Shown one piece after another: positions 30,256 through 39,717 of a stretch of DNA of 64,000 nucleotides (its first letter is position 1; each line of letters begins with the position of its first letter). A program made the position numbers and the translations under genes. Location: contig NZ_CP091139.2 in NCBI RefSeq assembly GCF_021582895.2, positions 2,294,001 through 2,358,000 on the forward strand, read 5' to 3'. The DNA comes from Microbacterium elymi (lineage in GTDB: Bacteria; Actinomycetota; Actinomycetes; Actinomycetales; Microbacteriaceae). The notes under the pieces were generated by a model. The model saw only the letters and a list, made by a program, of their open reading frames with translations, did not search any database and was not told where the DNA came from.

Positions 30256-31467
30256 TGTCGCCGGGCTGCTCGCGGTGCTGGGGCTGCTGATGACGCTGAA
30301 CCCCATCACCGCGAGCATCTATCTGCCCGCGCTCGGCGCGATCGCCGACGATCTGGGCGTGTCGATCGCCGTGGTGCAGCTGGCGCTGACCGGGTATTAC
30401 CTCGGCGTCGCCGTCGGGGTGATGTTCGGCGGTCCGCTGACCGACGCGCTCGGGCGCCGGTCGGTGCTGCTGGTCGGCCTGGGCGTGCTGGCCGCGGCCA
30501 CGGTGGCGGTCGCGCTGGCGCCCGCCGCGCCGATCCTCATCGGGGCGCGGGTGCTGCAGGGACTGGGGTCGTCGACGGCGATCGTGGTCGTGCGCGCCAT
30601 CGTGTCGGATGTCGCCCGGGGGCGGCAGGCGGCGCGGGCGTTCAGCGTGCTGATGGGGATCCTCGCGGCGGGTCCGCTGGTGGCGCCGCTGCTGGGCACG
30701 GCGCTGCCGAGCTGGGCGGCTGGCGGACGATCTTCGTCGGACTTCTCGTGGTGACCGTGGTCTACCTCGTGGTGGCGGGGATGACGGTGCCCGAGACGCT
30801 TCCCGTCGCGCGCCGGGCGCCGCTGCGGCTGGCACCGCTCCTGCGCAACTACCGGCGGCTGCTGGGCGACGTGCCGTTCGCGGGGGATGCCGCGGCGGTC
30901 GCCCTCGCCTTCGGGGCGCTGTCGGTGCACGTGAGCGCGTCCTCGTTCATCGCGCAGGAGGTGCTGGGAACCGGAACGTGGGGCTATGCGATCCTTTACG
31001 CCTGCTACGCCGTCGCGGTGATGGGCGGCAGCTGGCTGAACGCGCCGCTGGCCGGACGCTTCGGCCCGCGCCGGATGCTGCTGGCCGGGCAGGGCGTCGC
31101 GCTCGCCGCCGCGGTCGCGTTCGTGGTCGTCGCCGCCGGGCGGCCCACGATCGTCGGATACCTGGTGGTGGTGATGATCGGCTCTGCGGCGATCTCGTCG
31201 GTGCTGGCCAACGGCACGGCGCTGGGGATGTCGCGGGCGACGTTCGCCGCCGGCACCGGCGCCGCGCTGATGGGCTGTCTGCAGTTCACGTTCAGCGCCG
31301 TCGTCTCGCCGCTGGGCGGCGTCGCCGGCTCGCACACGGCGCTGCCGACGGCGCTGGTGATGGCGGGGTGCCTGGTCGCGAGTATCGGCGCCGGCGTCGT
31401 GGCCGCGGCATCCGTCCGTCGCACGCGGCGGCGGGCTCGGGCCGGGGTCACCGACGTCCAGTCTTGA
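30234..31467 (+). CDS. Bcr/CflA-type MFS efflux transporter, frame breaks
   Basis: Twelve-helix drug:proton antiporter of roughly 410 residues. Motif A of the family is GGPLTDALGRRSVLL after the second helix, and LLMTLNPITASIYLPALGAIA forms the first. A G is missing near 30719 (GCGGCTGG for GCGGGCTGG); repair gives LPSWAGWRTIFVGLLVV. The start is uncertain: GTG 30234 needs another missing G near 30264 and lies inside the hairpin, whereas GTG 30275 is intact but trims the first helix. It follows the importer operon, so export of a pathway product or toxic analogue is possible. Confidence 0.75.
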
Positions 31468-31557
31468 CGATCAGGAGGGACGGAGTCGCTTGCATCACGA
31501 AAGGAGTGTGTGTGAAGGTAGTTCCGCGTGAGTGATGGACGCAGATGAGAGGCAGTG

Positions 31558-32247
31558 ATGGCAACGTTTGTTCTCGTCCCCGGGGCGTGGCACGGCTCGT
31601 GGGCGTTCGAAGCCGTGACGCCGCTCCTGGAGGCGGCTGGTCACACCGTGCACGCCCTGACGTTGACCGGCTTGGGGCCGGATCCAGACGAAGCGGCGGT
31701 GGCACGCGCGAACCTCGACACCCACGCAGACGACGTGATCCGGGTCGTGGAGACGGCCGGGATCACCGAGGCGACGCTCGTCGGACACAGCTACGGCGGG
31801 ATGGTCATCTCGGCCGCCGCGGATCGTGCGGCCGAGCGAATCTCCCGCCTGGTCCATCTCGACGCGTACGTTCCTCGCGACGGCGACTCCTGCTGGTCGT
31901 TGACAACGGACGCCTACCGGCACTCCTTCATCGACGGTGCAGCCGAGCTGGGCTATGCCGTTCGCCCGCCGTTCCGGGCTCCGCACGGCGGCGATGCTCG
32001 CCGCCGCCCGCACCCGCTGGCCTCCCTCGTACAGCGCATCCGGCTGACCGGAGCCGTCGAGACCATTGCTCGACGCGACTTCATCTACTGCTCGGGATGG
32101 GAGGACGGGACGCCCTTTGCGGGCCTGCGCGCCCGTCTCGATGCCGACCCGGGCTGGCGAGTACAGGACATCCCCACGGGCCATAACGCGCTGCGCGAAG
32201 CCCCGGCGAGGGTCGCCGAGCTGCTGATCGACCTGGGGACCCGTTGA
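31558..32247 (+). CDS. alpha/beta hydrolase, small esterase type
   Basis: 229-residue intact cytosolic hydrolase. FVLVPGAWHGSWAFEAVTPLL gives the oxyanion region, the nucleophile Ser is in LVGHSYGGMVI, the second-half acid probably in the SGWEDGTPF segment, and the His in IPTGHNALREAPARVAELL. This pattern is typical of salicylate/methyl-ester esterase-like proteins of soil bacteria. Substrate unknown. ATG 31558 is directly preceded by an in-frame GTG; the ATG is chosen. The next hydrolase gene follows after 15 nt, so the two are likely one transcript. Confidence 0.82.
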   Translation: MATFVLVPGAWHGSWAFEAVTPLLEAAGHTVHALTLTGLGPDPDEAAVARANLDTHADDVIRVVETAGITEATLVGHSYGGMVISAAADRAAERISRLVHLDAYVPRDGDSCWSLTTDAYRHSFIDGAAELGYAVRPPFRAPHGGDARRRPHPLASLVQRIRLTGAVETIARRDFIYCSGWEDGTPFAGLRARLDADPGWRVQDIPTGHNALREAPARVAELLIDLGTR

Positions 32248-32262
32248 ACAGCCGGCGCCCGT

Positions 32263-33156
32263 GTGATGCCCATGGGTCCTACCGTGGACGGCGTGCTTGA
32301 TCGGCTCTCGCTCCCTGCCCCTCGGTACGTCGATCTCGACGGCGAGCGCATCGCGACGTACGTGTTCGAGCCGTCCAGCGCGGAGCCGATCGGCGACGTG
32401 GTGCTCTGTCACGGCACGCCCTGGTCTGCGGCGGTGTGGTCGCCGGTGGCGCATCACCTCGCGTCAGCCCGTCGCGTGTACCTGTACGACATGCCCGGAT
32501 ACGGCGCCTCGATCAGCGCCTGCTCGTCGGACGTCGACCTGGTGACCCAGCGCCGCCGGTTCGCGGCGATGCTCGACCACTGGGGGCTGAGTCGCCCACA
32601 CGTGGTGGCGCATGACATCGGGGGAGCGGTCGCGCTCGGCGCCCATCTTCTCGAGGGGGTTCAGATGTCGTCGCTGTATCTGGCCGACGTCGTGACTCTC
32701 GACCCATGGGGTTCGCCGTTCTTTCAGCTCGTCGCGCAGCACGAAGAGGTCTTCGGCGCTCTGCCTGCGAGCCTTCATGCGGCCTTGGTGCACGAGTACA
32801 TCTCTGGGGCGAGCAACGGCAAGCTCGACGCCCGCGTGTCAGCTCGGCTCGCGAGTCCATGGTGCACGCCGGAGGGTCAGCGCGCGTTCTACAGGCAGAT
32901 CGCCGCGTTGAAGCCCGCGCACACGCGACCGATCGTGGATGACCTCGCACGTGTGGCGTGCCGGGTTCGCGTCGCGTGGGGTGAGGCTGATCCCTGGATT
33001 CCTGTGGCGCAGGCCGCCGAGCTGGCCACGCGCATACCGGGGGTCGCCGACACCTTCATCATCCCCGCGGCCGGGCATCTGGTTCCGTTGGAAGCCGCGG
33101 GCGTACTGGGGGCCGATGTCGCGAACTGGCTGGATCAGGGCGCGTCGCGAGGGTGA
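32263..33156 (+). CDS. alpha/beta hydrolase with Asp nucleophile (dehalogenase/epoxide hydrolase-like)
   Basis: About 297 residues, intact. The oxyanion motif is LCHGTPWSAAVW. The nucleophile elbow VVAHDIGGAVALG has Asp instead of Ser, as in haloalkane dehalogenases and epoxide hydrolases. The likely acid is in WGEADPWIPV and the His in PAAGHLVPLEA. The HGTPW start plus HDIGG favours a dehalogenase or epoxide hydrolase activity over an esterase. Start is GTG 32263 or ATG 32266/32272; too close to separate. Precedes a MarR regulator gene and its operator. Confidence 0.8.
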   Translation: MMPMGPTVDGVLDRLSLPAPRYVDLDGERIATYVFEPSSAEPIGDVVLCHGTPWSAAVWSPVAHHLASARRVYLYDMPGYGASISACSSDVDLVTQRRRFAAMLDHWGLSRPHVVAHDIGGAVALGAHLLEGVQMSSLYLADVVTLDPWGSPFFQLVAQHEEVFGALPASLHAALVHEYISGASNGKLDARVSARLASPWCTPEGQRAFYRQIAALKPAHTRPIVDDLARVACRVRVAWGEADPWIPVAQAAELATRIPGVADTFIIPAAGHLVPLEAAGVLGADVANWLDQGASRG

Positions 33157-33190
33157 CGCCGGGCGTCGGCCGCCCCGGGGCTCGACCATG

Positions 33191-33217
33191 CAGATCGTTT
33201 GTCAGCCAAACGATCTG
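33191..33217. promoter_or_regulatory. MarR operator: perfect 11-bp inverted repeat
   Basis: CAGATCGTTTG, spacer TCAGC, CAAACGATCTG. It ends 14 nt before the ATG of the MarR gene, the normal place for autoregulation, and probably overlaps its promoter. Binding would also control the membrane hydrolase gene downstream. Confidence 0.7.
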
Positions 33218-33231
33218 TTACGCTTCCTGTC

Positions 33232-33735
33232 ATGGCTGAGGCAGACTCATCTGAGGCGGCGGCGCCCCCGGAGAAGCTCTGGATGTTGGCGACATGGCTC
33301 ATCGGGCATGCGGTGGTGGATGCGCGGCGCTTCGTGGCGCAGTCCTTCGGGAACTCCACCGGGCGCACCGACTTCGCAGTCCTCGCCGGGCTCGCCCAGT
33401 ACGGCGCGGTCAGTCAGGCGATCCTCGGCCGCCGTCTCGGGATCAACCTCGGAGACCTGGTCGCCGTACTCAAGCGGCTGGAGGCGAAAGGGTCGGTCGT
33501 GCGACAGCAGGATCGGAACGACCGTCGTCGCAACGCCGTCGAGATCACGCCTGCCGGCCGCGTGACGTTGTCCGAGCTCGAGGCGGCAGCCGCGGCCGCG
33601 CAGGACGAAATGCTCGAACCGCTCTCGCCGAATGAACGACTCCAGCTGGTCGCACTGCTGCAGAGGCTGGTGGAACACCATCGCGGCTATCAGCACGCAG
33701 GTGATGCCGTCACGCCGAACGAGGGGCGACCATGA
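33232..33735 (+). CDS. MarR-family transcriptional regulator
   Basis: 167-residue winged-helix repressor, intact. HTH: TDFAVLAGLAQYGAVSQAILGRRLGINLGDLVAVLKRLEAKG, wing VVRQQDRNDRRRNAVEITPAGRV with the family DxRxxxV pattern, then a dimerisation helix. ATG 33232 is chosen over longer forms because the palindrome lies upstream of it. The stop overlaps the start of the membrane hydrolase (ATGA), so the regulator and that enzyme are one operon. Confidence 0.88.
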   Translation: MAEADSSEAAAPPEKLWMLATWLIGHAVVDARRFVAQSFGNSTGRTDFAVLAGLAQYGAVSQAILGRRLGINLGDLVAVLKRLEAKGSVVRQQDRNDRRRNAVEITPAGRVTLSELEAAAAAAQDEMLEPLSPNERLQLVALLQRLVEHHRGYQHAGDAVTPNEGRP

Positions 33736-34897
33736 CGTGGCCGGTCGGGTACGTGGTCACCGTGGCGATCGTCGCCTGGTGCACGTTCTTCGCATGCGTG
33801 GCACCCCGCCGCCCCAACCTGCTTGCCAAGTCGAGCTGGTTGTTCGGCATGATCGTCAACGAGGTGCCGTTCCTGGCCATCTACTTCCTGATCGCCTCCA
33901 CCGTGCTCGCGGCTTCAGAGGGGGATCTCGACTCGCTCGCCGGTCGCGGCGCGGCCGGAATCGCCGGTCTCGTGATCGTCGGCCTCGTGATCGTGGCGTG
34001 GCGAGGGGCGCGCAGCGATCGCGCTGTCGAGCGCGCATTGGACCGCGGACTGGGAGCAGATTGGCGAAGCAAGCGTGCACGTGAAGCCACGTCGGCACCG
34101 GCCCTGGCTGCGCATCCTTCTGATTCCGTTCGTCCAGTGGCGGCCGGATGTGGAGCGAATCAAGGACATCCGCTATGGCGACGCCGGACGCGGCAACCTG
34201 CTGGACATCTACCGCCCCCGCGACGCTCCCTCGCATGCTCCGGTGCTGGTCTACTTCCACGGCGGTGGCTTCAGCACGGGCAGGAAGAGCCATGAGGCCA
34301 GACCGCTGCTGACCCGACTCGCGAGCCGCGGATGGGTGTGCATCAGCGCCAATTACCGGCTTGCGTCCCGAGGCAGACTTCCCCGACCATCAGATCGACG
34401 CGAAGAAGGTCATCGCCTGGGCCCGGGAGCACGGGCATGTCTACGGTATCGACCCGACGAGGGTGTTCGTATCGGGCAGTTCTGCCGGAGCCAACCTGGC
34501 GGGGCTGTGCGCCTTCACCCCGAACGATCCCCGGTTCCAGCCCCGGTTCGAGCACGCCGACACGACAGTGAGTGGTGCGATCCTTCTGTACGGGTACTAC
34601 GGGCATTACTTGACGGATGCGCCCGACGAGCCGGGGTCGGTGCTCCAGCCGCAGGGCTACTTCACCGGTCGTACGCCTCCGCTGTTCATCGCGCACGGGA
34701 CGAACGACGGCTGGGGCACGGTCGAGGCGGCCAGACACTTCGCGAGTCTGGCTCGCGAGGGAGGGGTCAACGACGTGGTCTATGCCGAACTCCCCGGCGG
34801 CCAGCACTCCTTCGACGTGTTCCACTCGCCGAGATTCGAGGCGGTGGTCGACGGGGTGGAAGCCTTCACCGCGTGGGCCCTCGCTGCCCGCCCGTGA
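33732..34897 (+). CDS. membrane-anchored alpha/beta hydrolase A, two frame breaks
   Basis: About 388 residues. The N-terminal ~110 residues hold three membrane helices (YVVTVAIVAWCTFFACV, NEVPFLAIYFLIASTVLAA, AAGIAGLVIVGLVIVAW). A carboxylesterase-like domain follows: NLLDIYRPRDAPSHAPVLVYFHGGGF, nucleophile in VFVSGSSAGANLAG, acid in HGTNDGWG, His in LPGGQHSFDVF. Extra A near 34071 and extra T near 34361, both at GCWGC sites, break it. The paralogue on the other strand at 36.5-37.6 kb has the same architecture and the shared NE(V/L)PF motif. Translationally coupled to the MarR gene. Confidence 0.82.
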
Positions 34898-34915
34898 CGG
34901 CGGTGAGGCCGGGCA

Positions 34916-36453
34916 TCACCCCACGTGAGCCGTGACCTGGTGCCAGCCGCTGGCGCCGTCCGGCGCCGGCGGCGCCTGGTGCGCGGTCTGGACCTCGCCG
35001 GTGCGGCTGGTCGCCCGGCACCGGATCACGTGGTCGCCCGCCTCGGCGCGCCAGGGCAGGCGCCACTGCACCCAGGTGTCGACCGAGGTCGCAGGAGCCA
35101 GCTCGGCGGGGACCCACGGCCCGTCGTCCACCGACACCTCGACCTTCGACACGCCCGTGTGCTGCTGCCAGGCCACCCCGGCGATCACGGCATCCCCGGC
35201 GGGCACGGTGTCGCCGGGCCGCGGCACGTCGATCCGCGATTCGAGCTTGATCGGCCCGCGCGGCGCCCAGCCCTGCGTCGTCCAGAACCCGGTGGCGCGG
35301 TCGAATCGGGTCACCTCGAGGTCGACCACCCATTTGGTCGCCGACACGTAGCCGTACAGCCCGGGCACGACCATCCGCACCGGGAACCCGTGAGCGGCCG
35401 GCAGCGCTGCCCGTTCATGCCGACCGCGAGGATCGCGTCCCGGGCGTCGGTGAGCGCGGCCAGCGGGGTCGAGGCGGTGAACCCGTCCGCCGACCGCGAC
35501 AGCACCATGTCGGCGTCCGCGTGCGGACCGGCCTGGGCGAGCAGTTCGCGGATCGGGTATCCGAGCCACTTCGCGTTGCCGATCAGGTCGCCGCCGACCT
35601 CGTTCGACACGCAGGCGAGGGTGGTGTAGCTCTCCTGCAGGGGCAGGGCGAGCAACTGGTCCCAGGTGAGGGTGACGGTGCGGTCGACCATGCCGTGGAT
35701 GCGCAGCGACCACTGCGTGGGATCGATCTGCGGAACCAGCAGGGCCGTGTCGATCCGGTAGAACCGGTCGTTGGGCGTGACCAGCGGGGCCACCCCGGCC
35801 ACACCGAGGTCGGCGCCGGCGGGGATGGGCGCCGCCGGCCGGGCCGGCATGGGCAGATGCAGGCTCGCCCGCACCGCGCTGGCCGCACGCGCGCCCGACT
35901 GCAGCGTGCCGCCGACGGCCGCCGCCACCCCGACGAGGGCGGCGGCGCCGGTCCAGGCGAAGAACCGCCGCCGGTCGGGGTCTGCCACCCGGGCGTCGGA
36001 ATCGCCGCGCGAGACGGCCGGCGCCGCGGCGCGACGCGCGAGCGGGCCGATCGCGATCGCGGCCACCGCACCGGCCACCGCCGAGGGCGCCCAGGCGAGA
36101 CCGCCGGCATCCGCGCGGCTCACGGCCGCCATGATGCCGATCAGACCCAGCGCCGCGCAGAGGATGCGGCCGATCGGCGGGAAGCGGACCTGGAGGATGC
36201 CGATGCCGGCCGCGGCCGCGACGAGGACCACGGCGACTCCGATCACGAGCGCGAGCTTGTCGTTCGTGCCGAACACCGAGATCGCGGTCTCCTTCGCCCA
36301 GGGCGGAGCCACGTCGATGAGCGCGTCGCCGATCACCGCGATCGGGCTGGACGACGGGGCGAACGCGGCCGCGACGAGCTCGCCCAGCCCCGCGCCGAGG
36401 ACGACGGCGGCCACCCCGGCCGCGGCCGAGCGCCCTCCGGTGGACACGTTCAC
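34916..36453 (-). CDS. membrane molybdopterin oxidoreductase, sulfite-oxidase family, one frame break
   Basis: About 512 residues. Four hydrophobic segments occupy the first ~170 residues, then RRFFAWTGAAALVGVAAAVG, a Tat-like or membrane element. The molybdenum cofactor domain follows: IDPTQWSLRIHGMVDRTVTLTWDQLLALPLQESYTTLACVSNEVGGDLIGNAKW, where the Cys of LACVSN would bind Mo. The C-terminal dimerisation domain is SATKWVVDLEVTRFD ... DTWVQWRLPWRAEAGDHVIRCRA. A G is missing near 35403; repair gives NGQALPAAHGFPVRMVVPG. GTG 36453 starts the protein. The electron acceptor and substrate are not known for this actinobacterial group. Confidence 0.85.
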
Positions 36454-36530
36454 GATCCCGAGCCTACGTCCGAGTCCCCGCGGGCGGGAGGGCGATCGCG
36501 CGGCGTGCTCAGCGCGCAGTCAACCGAGAA

Positions 36531-37630
36531 TTAGGCGGGAGGGCGAACCGGCTGGACGCTACGCGGCTGCTTCCCGACCGTGATCTTGGTGAAGCGCTGG
36601 ATTGCATCACCGACAGCGTGAAGACGCAACGACGGAAAGAAGTCGAAGTTGTGATTCGCTCCCGGCAGTTCCGCATACACAACGGGTTCCTGTGAACGCG
36701 ACTTGAGTCGTTCGGCGAAGTCCCGAGCATCCTCGCGTCGCACGAGGGTGTCTTGCGCGCCGTGGACAACCAGAAACGGCGGGGCTTCCGAAGTGATTCT
36801 GCCGGCCGGAGAGTGGGGGCCCGTGCCTGTCGCGCCGGCAGAGCCATAGTAACCGCAGAGGCACACGACGCCGCGGACCTGCGCCCCGGAGAGTGCGGCG
36901 GATGCAGCCAGGTTTGCGCCCAACGACGCACCGATGGCGATGACGGAAGCCGGGTCGCCGCCGAATTCTTCCGCATGCCTGCGCGCCCAGCTCATGGCAT
37001 CCTGGGCATCGGCGAGCTGATCGCCATAATTCACTCGGAGCATCCGGTAATTCGCGCTCATGCAGACCCACCCCCTGGCGGCGAGCTGATACATGAGCGC
37101 GTGGGCGAATATTGCCTTGTCTCCTCCGCCTCCGTGCAGGTACACCAGCACGGGTGCCCTGGCCTGTCGGTTTCGGCGGCGCGAGACATAGACGTCGAGC
37201 AGGTTTCCGAAGCGTGCCGGGCCATATCGACGATTGCGGATGCGCCGAACGTCGGGCGCCACGCCACGATGGGCAGCAGCACGATGCGCCACCACGGGGA
37301 GCGGGTCTCATGCGGGCGCCCGCGAGGCCCATAGACGTTCTGGAGCGCCGCCGTGAGTGCGCGCCGCGCGAATCGCGCCCGCACGAGGATCCAGGCGAGA
37401 ATCAGCGTCACGGCCAAGGTGAGAGCCGCGATCAGCCACCACCAGAAGCTGGACCCTGGGTTCAGGAGGGTGGCGAGGGTGCCGGCCAGCAGCCACCACA
37501 GGCCGATGAACGGCAGCTCGTTCATCCACCAGGAGAGCGCAAACTGCACATTGAACGGTGTGGAGCGCCGGGGGCGCAGTGGGAGCAGGGCCGCTGCCGC
37601 GAACACGGCGATTGTCAATGCTGTCGTCAT
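36531..37630 (-). CDS. membrane-anchored alpha/beta hydrolase B, one frame break
   Basis: Paralogue of the hydrolase at 33.7 kb, about 366 residues. Three N-terminal helices (TTALTIAVFAAAALLPL, WWMNELPFIGLWWLLAGTLATLL, WWWLIAALTLAVTLILAWILV). The enzyme domain has NLLDVYVSRRRNRQARAPVLVYLHGGGGDKAIF, ANYRML, nucleophile in VIAIGASLGANLAASAAL, acid in VVHGAQDTLVRRED and His in LPGANHNFDFFPSL. A G is missing near 37252 (CCCGAC for CCCGGAC), restoring VAWRPDVRRIRNRRYG. Start ATG 37630; a TTG 21 nt upstream is less likely. It follows the prolyl oligopeptidase gene by 31 nt on the same strand. Confidence 0.8.
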
Positions 37631-37661
37631 AGCGCCATTTGTGAGAGGCAAGAGTCACAGC

Positions 37662-39705
37662 TCAGCGCAGGCCGGTGAAGTGGGCGGCGAACGCGAGCTG
37701 ATCGGCGAACTCGGCGGCCGCGGCATCCTTCGGCTTGCCCATGCCGTGCCCGGCGCGGGTGTCCACGGCGAGCAGGATGGGGGCATCCGATGCCTGCGCC
37801 TCCTGCAGCGCGGCGGCGAACTTCAGCGAGTGGCCGGGCACCACGCGGTCGTCGTGATCCCCGGTGGTGATCAGCGTCGGCGGGTACTCGACCCCGTCCT
37901 GCACATTGTGCAGCGGCGAGTACGCGCGCAGATACGCGAATGCCTCGGCGTCATCCGGGTCGCCGTAGTCGCTGATCCACGCCCAGCCGATCGTGAAGCG
38001 GTGGAACCGCAGCATGTCCAGCACGCCCACCCCGGGCAGCACCGCCGCCCACAGCTCGGGCCGCTGGGTGAGCGCGGCGCCGGCCAGCAGGCCGCCGTTG
38101 GACCGCCCATGCAGGGCGAGCCGGTCACGGGTGGTGACGCCGGTCTCGATCAGATGCTCGGCGACCGCGTACAGGTCGTCGAAGACCTGCTGCTTGCGCG
38201 CCTTCGTCCCGGCGTGGTGCCAGTCCGAGCCGAACTCGCCCCCGCCGCGCAGGTTGGGCACGACGAGCACGCCGCCGGCCTGCACCCAGGTCGCCAGGAT
38301 CGGGCGGAACTCCGGATTCATCGGGATGTTGAACCCGCCGTACCCCCAGATCAGCGTCGGGCGCGGCGTCGCGCCGTCGTCGTCGGCAGGCCGCACCACG
38401 AACGCCGGCACCTCGACGCCGTCGGAGCCGGTCACGCGGATGCGCGTCGCGGTCGCCGCCGGTGCCGCCGGGCCGGGCGTCGGCAGCGTCCGGTGGGTCA
38501 GCACCGAGGCGCCGTCCACCTCGATCACGTGCCGGGTGCCCCGGTCGACGAAGCTCGACGTCGTGGCGAACACGCGGTTCGTCTCGTCGCTGGTCGACAT
38601 CGCCGTGATGCTCACTCCGTCGCCCAGCGGCAGCGCGTCGCCCAGGACGCCGTCGAAGGTCGCCGCCTGGGCGCGATGGGCGGCGTCGTGCGAGTACTCC
38701 AGCACCAGGCCGCTCGCGGTCAGATGGGCATCCAGCAGCACGTCCTCGGGGTGCTCGGGCACGAGGGTCCACTGCCGGCCAGTGACCAGGTCGAACGCCG
38801 CCAGGCGATACCGGGGCGCGTCCTGGTCGGTGACGGTGTACAGCACATCGCCGCGCACCCCGATCGAGTGCCACTCGTGCTCGCGGCCCTGCACGAGCAT
38901 GCGCAGCGCCTCGGCCGGCTCGTCGTGGCGACGGGCCGCGAGGTCGTTGCCCGACGACGAGCCGCCGTCGGTGTGCAGCACGAACCAGACGTCGTCGTGC
39001 GGCCAGTCCCGGGCGAACAGCCGCGGCTCGTCCGGACGGGTGAACACGACGCGGTCGGACGCGGCATCCTCGCCGATCTCGTGCACCTGAAGCCGGCCCG
39101 CGCCCTGCTCGTCGGTCAGCGCGTTGCCGGTCGGAGGGTCGTAGCGCCAGGTGGTGAACGCGCGCGAGCCGGGCTGCCACACCGGGGAGTTCCACTTCGT
39201 CCACTCGATCACATCGGGCAGGTCCTGCCCGGTCGCGACGTCCCGGACCCGGATCGTGCGCCAGTCCGACCCGCCGTCGGCGATGCCGTAGGCGAGCAGG
39301 GCGCCGTCCGGGCTGACCGAGGCGGTGGTCACCGCCCGGGTGCCGTCATCCGAGAGCAGGTTCGGGTCGAGCAGGCACGCGTGCGTCCTCGAGTCCGTCG
39401 ACGCTGTCGGCGACGACCAGCACGTTCTGGTTCTGTCCGTCGTTGTGCCACGCGAACACGCGGTCGCCCCGCTCGAACGGGCAGCCTCGGGTGGGCGCGG
39501 TCAGCAGCGCGGTGACGTCCTCGAGGAACTCCTCGCGGCCGCTGAGCGCATTCAGCAGCGGCCGGGAGTGGGCGTTCTGCGCGGCCACGAACGCGGCCGT
39601 CCCGGCCGAATCGGCATCTTCCAGCCACCGGTACGGGTCGGCGACATCCTCCCCGTGGAGCGTCTCGGTCAGGTCATCGCGGCGTGCGGCGGGGTAGTCG
39701 TGCAT
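37662..39705 (-). CDS. prolyl oligopeptidase family serine peptidase (S9), one frame break
   Basis: About 680 residues, probably cytosolic, cleaving short peptides after proline. N-terminus RRDDLTETLHGEDVADPYRWLEDADS is the classic S9A opening. A beta-propeller region follows, then the hydrolase domain with WGYGGFNIPMNPEF, VPNLRGGGEFGSDWHHAGTKARKQQVFDD, the Ser in LALHGRSNGGLLAGA, the Asp in TTGDHDDRVVPGHSLKFAA and the His in DTRAGHGMGKP. An extra base near 39374 (coding strand GTGCCTGC for GTGCTGC) breaks the propeller; repair gives VLLDPNLLSDDGTRAVTTASVSPDG. ATG 39705 is the natural start. Confidence 0.9.
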
Positions 39706-39717
39706 CGTCCCATCGTT

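Noticed and set aside
31468..31557. Short peptide VKVVPRE starting at a GTG before the esterase gene
   Set aside because: Only seven codons; a chance frame in a leader with no sign of attenuation structure.
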